Source: Sphingomonadales bacterium (GTDB lineage: Bacteria; Pseudomonadota; Alphaproteobacteria; Sphingomonadales; Sphingomonadaceae). From it: a stretch of 20,110 nt of DNA. Shown here piece after piece: positions 8,033-15,177 of the stretch. The notes beneath the pieces are model-generated. The model made no database searches. It had not been told where the DNA came from and worked only from the letters and a program-made list of their open reading frames with translations. The DNA is taken from the NCBI GenBank assembly GCA_018971065.1, contig JAGWVC010000073.1:1-20110 (forward strand). Direction: 5' to 3'. Position 1 is the stretch's first letter. Every line of letters starts with the position of its first letter. Made by a program: the position numbers and the translations under genes.

Positions 8033-8824
8033 TCAGTGCGCGCAGGCCAGCGCGTCCACCACGTCGTCCAGCCGCGCCGGATCGCCCAAGGCGATGACAT
8101 GGCCGGTGGAACCGGCGTGCAGCGGCTCGCCGTTCCAGTCCGCCATCGCGCCGCCGGCGCCTTCCACCACCGGCACCAGCGCGGCGAAGTCGTGCAGCTT
8201 CAGCCCGGCCTCGCAGACGATGTCGATGTGGCCGCTGGCGAGCATGGCATAGTTGTAGCAATCGCCGCCCATCACCATGCGGCGATGGTCGGTCTTCGCG
8301 GCCAGCCCCATGAAGTGCTGGCCGTCATGATCGCTGAAATAGTGCGGCCCGGTGGTGGCGATGGTCGCTTCGGCCAGTTCGCGGCAGGCGCGGGTGCGGA
8401 TGGGGGTGCCGTTCAGCGTGGTCGGCAGCCCGGTCGCGCCCAGCCAGCGCTCGCCCAGGATCGGCTGGTCGATCACCCCCAGCACTGGCCAGCCATCGAC
8501 CAGCAGCGCAATCAGCGTGCCGAAGATCGGCCGGCCGGCGAGGAAGCCCGAGGTGCCGTCGATCGGATCGAGTACCCAGGTGCGCGAAGTGGAGCCCGGT
8601 TCCTCGCCGAATTCCTCGCCGATCACGCCGTCGCGCGCCACTTCGGCCTTGAGGATGCGGCGCATCGCCTCTTCCGCCGCGCGGTCGGCCAGGGTCACCG
8701 GCGAGGCGTCGCCCTTACGCTCGCTGGCGACGCCGCTGCGATACCAGGGGCGGATCGCCTCGCGCGCGGCCTCGGCCAGGCGGTGGGCAAGGGTGATGTC
8801 GGCGTCGAGCTGGGTGCGGTTCAT
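8033..8824 (-). CDS. hisN: Histidinol-phosphatase-like inositol monophosphatase family protein
   Basis: This is an Mg2+-dependent phosphatase of the inositol monophosphatase fold, most like HisN, which dephosphorylates histidinol phosphate in histidine synthesis in organisms lacking the HisB-type or PHP-type enzyme. It has 263 residues. Metal-binding motifs are GEEFGEE (69-75) and WVLDPIDGTSGF (83-94). The second metal/substrate motif reads LKLHDFAALVPVVEGAGG (208-225), with the conserved Asp212 but His in place of the Trp usual in inositol monophosphatases, as in the HisN subgroup. The ATG at 8824 begins MNRTQLDADITLAHRLAEAA, and the frame upstream has no better start. The subgroup is inferred; a general inositol monophosphatase or 3'-phosphoadenosine phosphatase role is possible. 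No other his genes are adjacent. Confidence 0.85.
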   Translation of the reverse strand: MNRTQLDADITLAHRLAEAAREAIRPWYRSGVASERKGDASPVTLADRAAEEAMRRILKAEVARDGVIGEEFGEEPGSTSRTWVLDPIDGTSGFLAGRPIFGTLIALLVDGWPVLGVIDQPILGERWLGATGLPTTLNGTPIRTRACRELAEATIATTGPHYFSDHDGQHFMGLAAKTDHRRMVMGGDCYNYAMLASGHIDIVCEAGLKLHDFAALVPVVEGAGGAMADWNGEPLHAGSTGHVIALGDPARLDDVVDALACAH

Positions 8825-8992
8825 GATGCCGCTCTGCCGTTGCCGGGCGCCTGCGGTCAAGTCCCTCTGCGTTCTGCGAAATCGGCCGGGCGCTGCAACG
8901 CCAATTGCAAACGGCAGTCGATTGGTAATAGAGTGGTTTTGCCCGAAAAGGGCGACCAGATTATCGGGGCGTGGTCGCGGGGGCCGGTTTTG

Positions 8993-9937
8993 ATGTTGAA
9001 GCGTATCCGGCGCGGTGTGGACGGCGCCATTGCGCCCAGGGCGGGGCGCTCACGGGGCGGTCAACCGCTGTCGCACAACCGCGCCCCGTCGTCCGACCTG
9101 GCGCCGTGGATCGCGCGGCTTTATGCTACCGTGGTCGATGTTCCGGAGGGATACCGGCTGTCGTCGGGCCTGTTCAACGACGTTTCGGTCATCCGCATCC
9201 AGCTTCGCGGCGACTGGACCGCGGAAACCGCCGATGGCCCGATGCGCCTGGGCCGCGCGGCGCTGGTGTTCGGTCCGCACAGCCGGTTGATGCCGGTTGC
9301 CGTTGCCGGCAGCTTCACCAGCATCGGCGTGCAACTGCGGCCGGGCGCCGGCCATGCGCTGCTGGGTTTGAACGCCCAGAACCTGGTCGATCGCATCGCG
9401 CCGGCCGATTCCTATGGCCTGCCGGGAGCGGAAGCGATCCGCCGGCTGGGCGAGGCGACGTCGCCCGAGCAGGCGCTGGACATTCTGGAAGGCATGGTTC
9501 GCCAGATCATCGAACAGGCTGGCGGCGCCTGCCCCGATCCGGTTTCCGCCCGGTTCGAGGCGTTGAGCTTTACCGATCCGGGAGCCAGCGTTGCCGAATT
9601 CGCGGAAAGCAACGGGATCAGTTCGCGCCAGCTTGAGCGGCAGATCCGCCGCGATTTCGGCCTGCCGCCCAAGCAGGTGCTGCGCCGCGCGCGCGCGCTG
9701 GACATGGCCAGCCACTTGCGCGGGGTTGCCGACGAGGCCGAGGCCGACGAGATCGCGCTGCGCTATTACGACCAGAGCCACCTGACGCGCGAATTCACCG
9801 CGCTGTTCGGCATATCGCCGCGCCAGTTCGTCGAGGCGCCCAGCCCGCTGTTGACGCTGGCGCTGGAATCGCGCCAGTCGCGGCGGCTGGAGGCGATGGA
9901 CCGCATCACCCCGGGCGAGCCGAGGCCCTGGCAGTAA
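8993..9937 (+). CDS. AraC-type transcriptional regulator
   Basis: This 314-residue DNA-binding regulator has the same architecture as the AraC-type protein between rplT and pheS. An N-terminal sensor-like domain spans about 35-125 (GRAALVFGPHSRLMPVAVAG, then SFTSIGVQLRPGAGHALL). A C-terminal AraC helix-turn-helix pair spans about 198-281 (AEFAESNGISSRQLERQIRR, then YYDQSHLTREFTALFGISPRQF). The N-terminal 30 residues are basic and likely disordered. The ATG at 8993 is the best in-frame start, preceded only by a G-rich stretch. It is divergent from the hisN-like gene (168-bp gap) and convergent with prs. Its target cannot be read from the sequence. Confidence 0.88.
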   Translation: MLKRIRRGVDGAIAPRAGRSRGGQPLSHNRAPSSDLAPWIARLYATVVDVPEGYRLSSGLFNDVSVIRIQLRGDWTAETADGPMRLGRAALVFGPHSRLMPVAVAGSFTSIGVQLRPGAGHALLGLNAQNLVDRIAPADSYGLPGAEAIRRLGEATSPEQALDILEGMVRQIIEQAGGACPDPVSARFEALSFTDPGASVAEFAESNGISSRQLERQIRRDFGLPPKQVLRRARALDMASHLRGVADEAEADEIALRYYDQSHLTREFTALFGISPRQFVEAPSPLLTLALESRQSRRLEAMDRITPGEPRPWQ

Positions 9938-9943
9938 TTTATT

Positions 9944-10045
9944 AGAGCATCGTGCGAAAAAGTGGGAACCGGTTTTTCGCCTAAAACGATGCGACAACAA
10001 ACAAGTAGAGCGGGCTGACGTTTCAGATTTAACGCAGCCCGCTCT
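9944..10045. repeat. Intergenic mosaic of two hairpins between AraC-type gene and prs
   Basis: The first hairpin has an outer stem GCATCGT (9947-9953) / ACGATGC (9986-9992) and an inner stem GCGAAAAA (9954-9961) / TTTTTCGC (9973-9980). The second has AGAGCGGGCTG (10007-10017) / CAGCCCGCTCT (10035-10045), extended by CGTT/AACG after one unpaired A. The right arm contains two bases of the prs stop codon. The block fills the convergent gap and can serve as a two-way transcription end. I recall similar GTGGGAACCGG-loop palindromes from alphaproteobacterial genomes, but this is from memory and unchecked. Confidence 0.75.
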
Positions 10046-10979
10046 AGTCGAACAGCGACGACACCGAGCTTTCATCGGCGATGCGGCGAATCGCTTCACC
10101 GATCAGCGGCGCGATCGTCAGCACGCGGATGCGGCCCGATTCGCGGGTGGCTTCGGTGGGCAGGATCGAATCGGTGATCACCAGTTCCTTCAGCGCCGAG
10201 GCGTTGACGCGCGCCACCGCGCCGCCCGACAGCACGCCGTGGCTGATATAGGCGGTGACGCTGGCTGCGCCCGAATCCATCAATGCCTGCGCGGCGTTGC
10301 ACAGCGTGCCGCCCGAATCGATGATGTCGTCGATCATGATGCAGGCCCGGCCCTTGACGTCGCCGATGATGTTCATGACTTCCGACTGGCCCGGCCGGTC
10401 ACGCCGCTTGTCCACAATGGCCAGCGGCGCGTTGTCGAGCCGCTTGGCCAGCGCGCGGGCGCGCACCACGCCGCCGACGTCGGGCGAGACCACCATCAGC
10501 GGCTGGCCGCCGTAGCGGGCCTGGATGTCGGCCGCCATGACCGGCGCGCCGTAGAGGTTGTCGGTGGGAATGTCGAAGAAGCCCTGGATCTGCCCGGCGT
10601 GAAGGTCCACCGCCAGCACGCGGTCGGCCCCGGCGGTCGTGATCAGGTTCGCCACCAGCTTGGCGCTGATCGGCGTGCGCGGCCCGGGCTTGCGGTCCTG
10701 CCGGGCATAGCCGAAGTAGGGAACCACCGCGGTGATCCGCTTGGCCGAGGCACGGCGCAGCGCATCGATGCAGATCAGCAGTTCCATCAAGTTGTCGTTG
10801 GTCGGATACGAGGTGGACTGGACGACGAACACGTCCTCGCCGCGCACGTTCTCGTTGATCTCGACGAACACTTCCTCGTCGGCGAAGCGGCGCACGCTGA
10901 CATCGGTCAGCGGCATTTCGAGATAGCCCGCGATCGCCCGTGCGAGCGGCAGGTTGCTGTTGCCGGCCATGATCTTCAT
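10044..10979 (-). CDS. prs: Ribose-phosphate pyrophosphokinase (PRPP synthetase)
   Basis: This enzyme makes 5-phosphoribosyl diphosphate from ribose 5-phosphate and ATP, the precursor of purines, pyrimidines, histidine, tryptophan and NAD. The 311-residue length is normal. Family motifs are [18 protein letters not shown] (30-47), the flexible loop region [18 protein letters not shown] (88-105), the signature [19 protein letters not shown] (124-142) and the PRPP-binding loop DDIIDSGGT (217-225). The C-terminus SVSSLFD is the family's usual end, so the stop at the edge of the intergenic hairpin has not shortened the protein. The ATG at 10979 is preceded by GAAGGG about 8 bases upstream. It stands as a single gene after the terminator of the PAS/Roadblock unit. 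Confidence 0.98.
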   Translation of the reverse strand: MKIMAGNSNLPLARAIAGYLEMPLTDVSVRRFADEEVFVEINENVRGEDVFVVQSTSYPTNDNLMELLICIDALRRASAKRITAVVPYFGYARQDRKPGPRTPISAKLVANLITTAGADRVLAVDLHAGQIQGFFDIPTDNLYGAPVMAADIQARYGGQPLMVVSPDVGGVVRARALAKRLDNAPLAIVDKRRDRPGQSEVMNIIGDVKGRACIMIDDIIDSGGTLCNAAQALMDSGAASVTAYISHGVLSGGAVARVNASALKELVITDSILPTEATRESGRIRVLTIAPLIGEAIRRIADESSVSSLFD

Positions 10980-11064
10980 CGAGCTGCCCTTCCCGCGAAA
11001 TGAATGCGCCGGGCCTTAGCCGCGATGGTCATAATTGCAAGACGGTGACAGTTCGGAATCGAGG

Positions 11065-11100
11065 AAAACGGGGGCACGGGGCGGCAGGATGTGCCCCCGT
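11065..11100 (-). terminator. Rho-independent terminator of the PAS/Roadblock unit
   Basis: ACGGGGGCAC (11068-11077) and GTGCCCCCGT (11091-11100) form a perfect 10-bp stem with a 13-base loop. On the minus strand the stem is followed directly by TTTT (11068 to 11065). It lies 23 bp beyond the stop of the Aer-type PAS gene and ahead of prs, separating the two transcription units. Confidence 0.8.
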
Positions 11101-11122
11101 GCCCCCCCAATGCCCCCCGGCT

Positions 11123-12604
11123 TCAGAAGCGTTCCGATTCGGATGCGATGCGCGTCAGCCGGTCCTTCAGCAGATCGACGTCGAAACCCTCGATTGCCGA
11201 GACCAGCAGCCCGACTGACTCGCTGATCTCGGTGACCTCGCGCCCCATGCGCTTCAGCGCCTTGTCGAGCACAGGCATGGCATCCTGCAACACCTCGGCC
11301 ATGCCCCGCGTATCGACGAGCCGGCGCCAGGTGCCGACCACCATGTTCAGCACCCGCAGCGCCGCCGCTACCGTGTTGACCTCGCCGCGCAACTGCGACG
11401 TTGCCTCGATGTCGTGCGCGAGGTCGGTGTTGACGAGCGCATAGAGCGCGTTGCTCAGCGAGGTGATCGCCTTGCACGAGATTTTCGGGTCTTCGGCGCC
11501 GCTGGCCACGCCGACGACATAGCGGCCGATCGCCTCGTTCTGCAGGCGCGCCAGTTCGACGTCGAAGCGGAATTGCCGCCGGGTGTGGACCACCGCGTTC
11601 ACCTCGGCCTCGATCGGCCCCAGCGCGCCCTGCAGGTGGGCGCACTTGTCGAGCACGGCGGGAAGCGCGGTGACGACGAGTTCATCCTGGTTGGGCCAGT
11701 CCTCGCAGACCACGCGTGCGCCGGACAGGACCTCGGCCAACCGGCGCATCGTCTCGATGATCGCCTTCGATGCGGCCGAAAGCCGGGTGGTCACGTCCTG
11801 CGCGGCGGACATGGCGTCGGTCAGTTCCGCCAGTTGCGTCTCGACTTCGGATGAGCACGACACGATCGAGACGTGCAGCGGATCGGACACGGCGGTGCCC
11901 GCCGGCGTGGGCGAAAGCTCGCGCCGCGCCGCCAGTTCCAGCGGCACCAGATCAAGCTGGAAGTCCTCGTAGCTGGCATAGCCCAGGTCGCCGAGCGCCT
12001 TGCCGATGCACGCCGCGCCGACGCTGGCGACCTTGCTCTGGCGCATGTCGCCGCTACGCGCCTTGCGTTCTTCCAGCAGGGCTTCCTCGTAGACCACCGC
12101 CACCGAACCCATCAGTTGCGAATGGCACGGCCGCTGGCGCACCGACAGCAGCCGCTCGCCGATCGGCACGATGGTGGCGAATGCCCAGTAGGCGCTGCCG
12201 TCCGCCGCCAGGTTCAGCACATAGGCACAGGCCGGCTTGCCCGCCAGCAGCAGGTCCCAGACCAGCTTGAAGGCGCCGCCGGGCATCGCCGGATGGCGGA
12301 TGATGCTGTGTGGCGCGCCCATCAGCCGATTGCGCGGATAGCGCGACATCCGGCAGAACACGGCGTTCGCCTCGTCGATCACGCCGCGTGCGTCGGTGGT
12401 GGAGAAGAACAGGTCGTCGAGCGCGACTTCGTGCTCGGCCCCGCTCGGCCGCGCGGCGTTGAGCGGCCGGGCCTTGCCGGTCTCGAACCTCGCCGGGTCG
12501 AACGGTGTGGCGTCGGCCCCGGCGGCTTCGCCTCTGAGGGGTTCGCCTCGGTGAGGTTCGCTTGACCGCCCTTTGTCGAGGAAGTTCCTGGAAAAGAAGT
12601 TCAT
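11123..12604 (-). CDS. Aer-type PAS domain protein with long helical C-terminus
   Basis: This is a cytoplasmic sensor-like protein of 493 residues. The N-terminal 55 residues are low in complexity. A PAS domain (about 58-160) resembles that of the aerotaxis receptor Aer: EANAVF with Asn80, then IIRHPAMPGGAF (101-112) with Arg103-His104, Trp116, and AYWAFATIVPI with Trp140. Aer has Asp after RHP and Trp near position 125; here both are Ala, so cofactor binding is uncertain. The C-terminal part (about 240-490) is predicted by eye to be helical and coiled-coil-like. It has no transmembrane segment, HAMP domain or recognisable chemoreceptor hairpin. AGGAAA lies about 8 bases before the ATG at 12604. 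It follows the PAS-Roadblock gene by 59 bp on the same strand, suggesting a shared pathway. Confidence 0.8.
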   Translation of the reverse strand: MNFFSRNFLDKGRSSEPHRGEPLRGEAAGADATPFDPARFETGKARPLNAARPSGAEHEVALDDLFFSTTDARGVIDEANAVFCRMSRYPRNRLMGAPHSIIRHPAMPGGAFKLVWDLLLAGKPACAYVLNLAADGSAYWAFATIVPIGERLLSVRQRPCHSQLMGSVAVVYEEALLEERKARSGDMRQSKVASVGAACIGKALGDLGYASYEDFQLDLVPLELAARRELSPTPAGTAVSDPLHVSIVSCSSEVETQLAELTDAMSAAQDVTTRLSAASKAIIETMRRLAEVLSGARVVCEDWPNQDELVVTALPAVLDKCAHLQGALGPIEAEVNAVVHTRRQFRFDVELARLQNEAIGRYVVGVASGAEDPKISCKAITSLSNALYALVNTDLAHDIEATSQLRGEVNTVAAALRVLNMVVGTWRRLVDTRGMAEVLQDAMPVLDKALKRMGREVTEISESVGLLVSAIEGFDVDLLKDRLTRIASESERF

Positions 12605-12663
12605 GGCAATGTTTCCTGCTGGAGGCGGGAATGGGCAATCCCGCAAGCCTCGGCCAAAAGGCG

Positions 12664-13746
12664 TCAGACGGTCAGGTCCTTCTCGATCCGCGTCAGCTTG
12701 AAGCGGGCCATAGCCAGGTTGCCCTTGGCGCGATCGAGCACGAGGTAGACCGCCAGCCCCTTGCCCGAGGCGTCGGACAGCGGGCGGATCAGGTGGTATT
12801 GCGACGCCAGGGTGATCAGCACGTCCTCGATGTCTTCGTGCAGGCCCAGTTCCTTCAAGACCTGCTGCTTGGCGCGCAGCACGTTGGAGCTGCCGGCGGC
12901 GGCGACATTCATGTCCAGGTTGCGCGGGTTGCCGGCGGTGGCGATCGCCATCCCGCTGGCATTCTCGACCAGGGCGACGGCGATGGCGCCATCGATGCTC
13001 ATGCATTCGGCAAGCTTGTCTTCAAGGTTCATGGGTACGGCACTCCTCTGCGCTGGAATGGCCGCCGACCGTGGGGAATCGGGCGGTGTGGGTTTGGGAG
13101 ACGGTCGGGTCCGGGCCGGGGTCCGGGCCGGGGGCCGCGGTGCGGTTCGCGCCGGAGCGGCATCGTGCGGCGGCGGCAGGCATTCGGGTTCGGCGGCAAC
13201 GTCCGGTTCCACCGGAAAGATACCGGGCGCGGTGCCCGCATCCTCCGGCCGGCCGTTGATCGCGCCCCAGACATGGTCGATGGCGGTGCCGGACTCGGCC
13301 AATGGCAGCAGGATGCCGCGATACATCGTCGCCTCGCCCCGCAGGTTCACGAACGAGGCTTCGAACCCGACCGGGGCGGCGTTGGCCACGCATTCGAGAT
13401 AGTGGCCGGTCAGGCGCGACAACAGCGTGCGCGGCGGCACGTCGGTCAGCCGGCGGATCGGGTTGTGGACGCCACTGTCCTCCAGCAGATCATCGCCGAC
13501 GAACACGAATTCGGGTTCGCCGTCATCGCTCGGAAGGCGGAGGGCAAAGCTGCAATCCCGCGATGCCGGGCTCGACCCGCGCCGCATCGCGGTCAGCGAG
13601 GGGAATGTGCCGCTGGACGCAGCGGCAGACCAGTCTGCCAGTGCCCGCATCTGCAAGCGACGCTCATCGCGTTCAAAGCGCGACGACGGCCGGTGGTCGT
13701 TGCTGTCTCTGGCTCTGTCCCTGGCCCTGGGTTGCGCCGACGCCAT
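12664..13746 (-). CDS. PAS-like domain / Roadblock-LC7 fusion protein
   Basis: The 360-residue frame has three parts. Residues about 24-166 resemble the alphaproteobacterial PAS_5-type domain (FERDERRLQMRALADW, then RLTGHYLECVANAAPVGFEA, then YRGILLPLAESGTAIDHVWGAI). Residues about 167-238 form a linker rich in Pro, Ala, Arg and Ser. Residues 239-360 form a Roadblock/LC7 domain (MNLEDKLAECMSIDGAIAVALV, later GKGLAVYLVLDRAKGNLAMA). Bacterial Roadblock proteins such as MglB control small GTPases; no GTPase is seen nearby. The ATG at 13746 has GAGG about 6 bases upstream and a candidate promoter further upstream. An internal ATG at 13032 could also yield a separate 122-residue Roadblock protein. 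It heads a two-gene unit with the Aer-type PAS gene. Confidence 0.78.
   Translation of the reverse strand: MASAQPRARDRARDSNDHRPSSRFERDERRLQMRALADWSAAASSGTFPSLTAMRRGSSPASRDCSFALRLPSDDGEPEFVFVGDDLLEDSGVHNPIRRLTDVPPRTLLSRLTGHYLECVANAAPVGFEASFVNLRGEATMYRGILLPLAESGTAIDHVWGAINGRPEDAGTAPGIFPVEPDVAAEPECLPPPHDAAPARTAPRPPARTPARTRPSPKPTPPDSPRSAAIPAQRSAVPMNLEDKLAECMSIDGAIAVALVENASGMAIATAGNPRNLDMNVAAAGSSNVLRAKQQVLKELGLHEDIEDVLITLASQYHLIRPLSDASGKGLAVYLVLDRAKGNLAMARFKLTRIEKDLTV
13030..13047 (-). promoter_or_regulatory. Possible internal ribosome binding site and start for a free Roadblock protein
   Basis: On the minus strand AGGAG (13047 to 13043), within AGAGGAG, precedes an in-frame ATG (13032) by 10 bases. 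This Met is residue 239 of the fusion and begins exactly where the Roadblock domain begins, after the Pro-rich linker. Initiation here would give a 122-residue stand-alone Roadblock protein, the common size for this family. Confidence 0.45.
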
Positions 13747-14091
13747 GCAATCCTCGTGCTTCGTCTTGTGGAAACACGGATCTGACTAGAAACGGGCGGT
13801 TAACACTCTCTTTCGATGACAGGAATAAGTATATTAGTCAGTGATTTGGATTTGCAACAGCCGGCTTTCGGCGATCAGCAGGGGCGGAAGAACCGCGCAA
13901 ATCCGCCATTCCTGCGCCATCGGGCGTCGAAACCGGTGAGCGCGTCGTCGCTGTCGATGCCATCATGATCGATGGCGACACAAGCCATTGGTTCGGCGCA
14001 GTTTTCATGGGGGCGCCGGTGTTCCCGATTCGTACAACGGGTCCACCGGCGGGAAATTGCGATGTCGATCGTCGGGGCAGCGCCCCGCCGA
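13747..14091. other. Intergenic region between glpX and the PAS/Roadblock unit
   Basis: This 345-bp gap has no gene I can support. Short frames on both strands (for example 13838-14095 minus and 13965-14195 plus) show no recognisable protein. It contains the AT-rich candidate promoter near 13828-13857. A small hairpin GCCATC/GATGGC lies at 13959-13976. A stem CGGGGC/GCCCCG around 14074-14088 lies just past the glpX stop; it has no T-tract and may be a weak terminator. Confidence 0.6.
13828..13857 (-). promoter_or_regulatory. Candidate sigma-70 promoter for the PAS/Roadblock unit
   Basis: Read on the minus strand, TTGCAA (13857 to 13852) is followed 18 bases later by TATACT (13833 to 13828), matching the -35 and -10 consensus at 4 and 5 of 6 positions. 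The surrounding sequence is markedly AT-rich in a GC-rich genome. Transcription would begin near 13821, giving a leader of about 75 bases before the ATG at 13746. Confidence 0.5.
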
Positions 14092-15072
14092 TCACTTCTG
14101 CTTGCGACGCTCGCCACGCACCCAGCGCACCGTGCCGGTGCTGGCGCGCATCACCACGCTGTCGGTGGTGGTCACGCCGTTCTTGTGCTTCTTGACGCCC
14201 TTCAGCAGCGAACCGTCGGTCACCCCGGTGGCGGCGAAGATGCAGTCACCCTTGGCGAGTTCGTCGCGCGTGTAGATCTTGTTGAGATCGGTGATGCCCC
14301 ACTTGTAGGCGCGCTGGCGCTCGTCATCGTTGCGGAACAGCAGGCGACCGTTGAACTGGCCGCCGACGCAGCGCAGTGCCGCCGCCGCCAGCACGCCTTC
14401 CGGCGCGCCGCCCGAGCCCATGTACAGGTCGATCGTGGTTTCCTCGTTGGTCACCGCGATGACGCCGGCCACGTCGCCATCGCCGATCAGCACGACGCCG
14501 CAGCCAAGCCCGCGCAGCTCGGCGATCAGGTCGCTGTGGCGCGGGCGATCGAGCACGCAAACGATGATCTCGTGCGGCTCGACACCCTTGGCGGCGGCCA
14601 CGGCCTTGACGTTCTCGGTCGGCGACTTGGCCAGATCGATGATGCCTTCGGGATAGCCGGGGCCGACCGCCAGCTTGTCCATGTAGACGTCGGGCGCGTT
14701 CAGCAGGTTGCCTTCCTCGGCACAGGCCAGCACCGCCAGCGCGTTGGGGCCGGCCTTGGCGGTGATCGTCGTGCCCTCCAGCGGGTCCAGCGCGATGTCG
14801 ATCTTCGGGCCGGTGCCCTGGGCGCCGCCCACCTTCTCGCCGATGAACAGCATCGGCGCCTCGTCGCGCTCACCCTCGCCGATCACCACGGTGCCGTCGA
14901 TCGCCAGTTCGTCGAACGCCTTGCGCATGGCTTCCACGGCGGCATGGTCGGCGGCCTTCTCGTCGCCACGGCCAACCAGCGCGGAAGCGGCAATGGCCGC
15001 CGCTTCGGTGACGCGCACCATTTCAAGCACGAGAACGCGGTCGAGTACGCTGCTGGCGGGAGTCGCAGTCAT
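14092..15072 (-). CDS. glpX: Class II fructose-1,6-bisphosphatase
   Basis: This enzyme hydrolyses fructose 1,6-bisphosphate to fructose 6-phosphate in gluconeogenesis, in the cytoplasm. It has 326 residues. Motifs include VIGEGERDEAPML (63-75), the metal site LDPLEGTT (95-102), DRPRH (175-179), GDGDVAGVI (197-205) and YMGSGGAPEGVLAAAALRC (217-235). The start MTATPASSVLDRVLVLEMVRVTEAAA is family-like, and AGGGG lies about 6 bases upstream. A longer frame to 15135 lacks such support. It follows the homoserine dehydrogenase gene by 105 bp on the same strand, an order I know from alphaproteobacteria, where recJ often comes next. Here recJ is absent, and the PAS/Roadblock promoter region follows instead. 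Confidence 0.97.
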   Translation of the reverse strand: MTATPASSVLDRVLVLEMVRVTEAAAIAASALVGRGDEKAADHAAVEAMRKAFDELAIDGTVVIGEGERDEAPMLFIGEKVGGAQGTGPKIDIALDPLEGTTITAKAGPNALAVLACAEEGNLLNAPDVYMDKLAVGPGYPEGIIDLAKSPTENVKAVAAAKGVEPHEIIVCVLDRPRHSDLIAELRGLGCGVVLIGDGDVAGVIAVTNEETTIDLYMGSGGAPEGVLAAAALRCVGGQFNGRLLFRNDDERQRAYKWGITDLNKIYTRDELAKGDCIFAATGVTDGSLLKGVKKHKNGVTTTDSVVMRASTGTVRWVRGERRKQK

Positions 15073-15114
15073 TTCAGCCCCTGTTGCTGGAGGATTCATA
15101 CGTATGCTCAAACT

Positions 15115-15134
15115 TGCTGGCCGCTTAGCCAGCA
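15115..15134 (-). other. Intercistronic hairpin between hom and glpX
   Basis: TGCTGGC (15115-15121) and GCCAGCA (15128-15134) form a perfect 7-bp stem with a 6-base loop, in the 105-bp gap between hom and glpX. There is no proper T-tract on the minus strand, so it is more likely an mRNA processing or stability element or a weak attenuator than a full stop. Confidence 0.4.
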
Positions 15135-15177
15135 CGCGCGGCCTTGTCGAGCCACGCTGCGGCCTGTCGTCCCGAAA

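Noticed and set aside
8941..8956. Small GCCC/GGGC hairpin before the second AraC-type gene
   Set aside because: Only four base pairs; expected by chance in this GC range.
13070..13145. G-rich repeats (GTCCGGGCCGGG type) in the PAS-Roadblock gene, considered as a G-quadruplex or repeat element
   Set aside because: They encode the Pro/Arg-rich linker of the protein and are explained by codon use; no independent signal is seen.
13838..14117. Two short minus-strand frames in the 13747-14091 gap
   Set aside because: They overlap each other in different frames, lie over the candidate promoter and show no recognisable protein.
13965..14195. Plus-strand frame in the glpX upstream gap (begins MIDGDTSHWFGAVF)
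   Set aside because: The sequence looks protein-like for a short stretch, but it has no ribosome binding site, runs antisense into glpX and matches nothing I know. A gene remnant is possible but unsupported.
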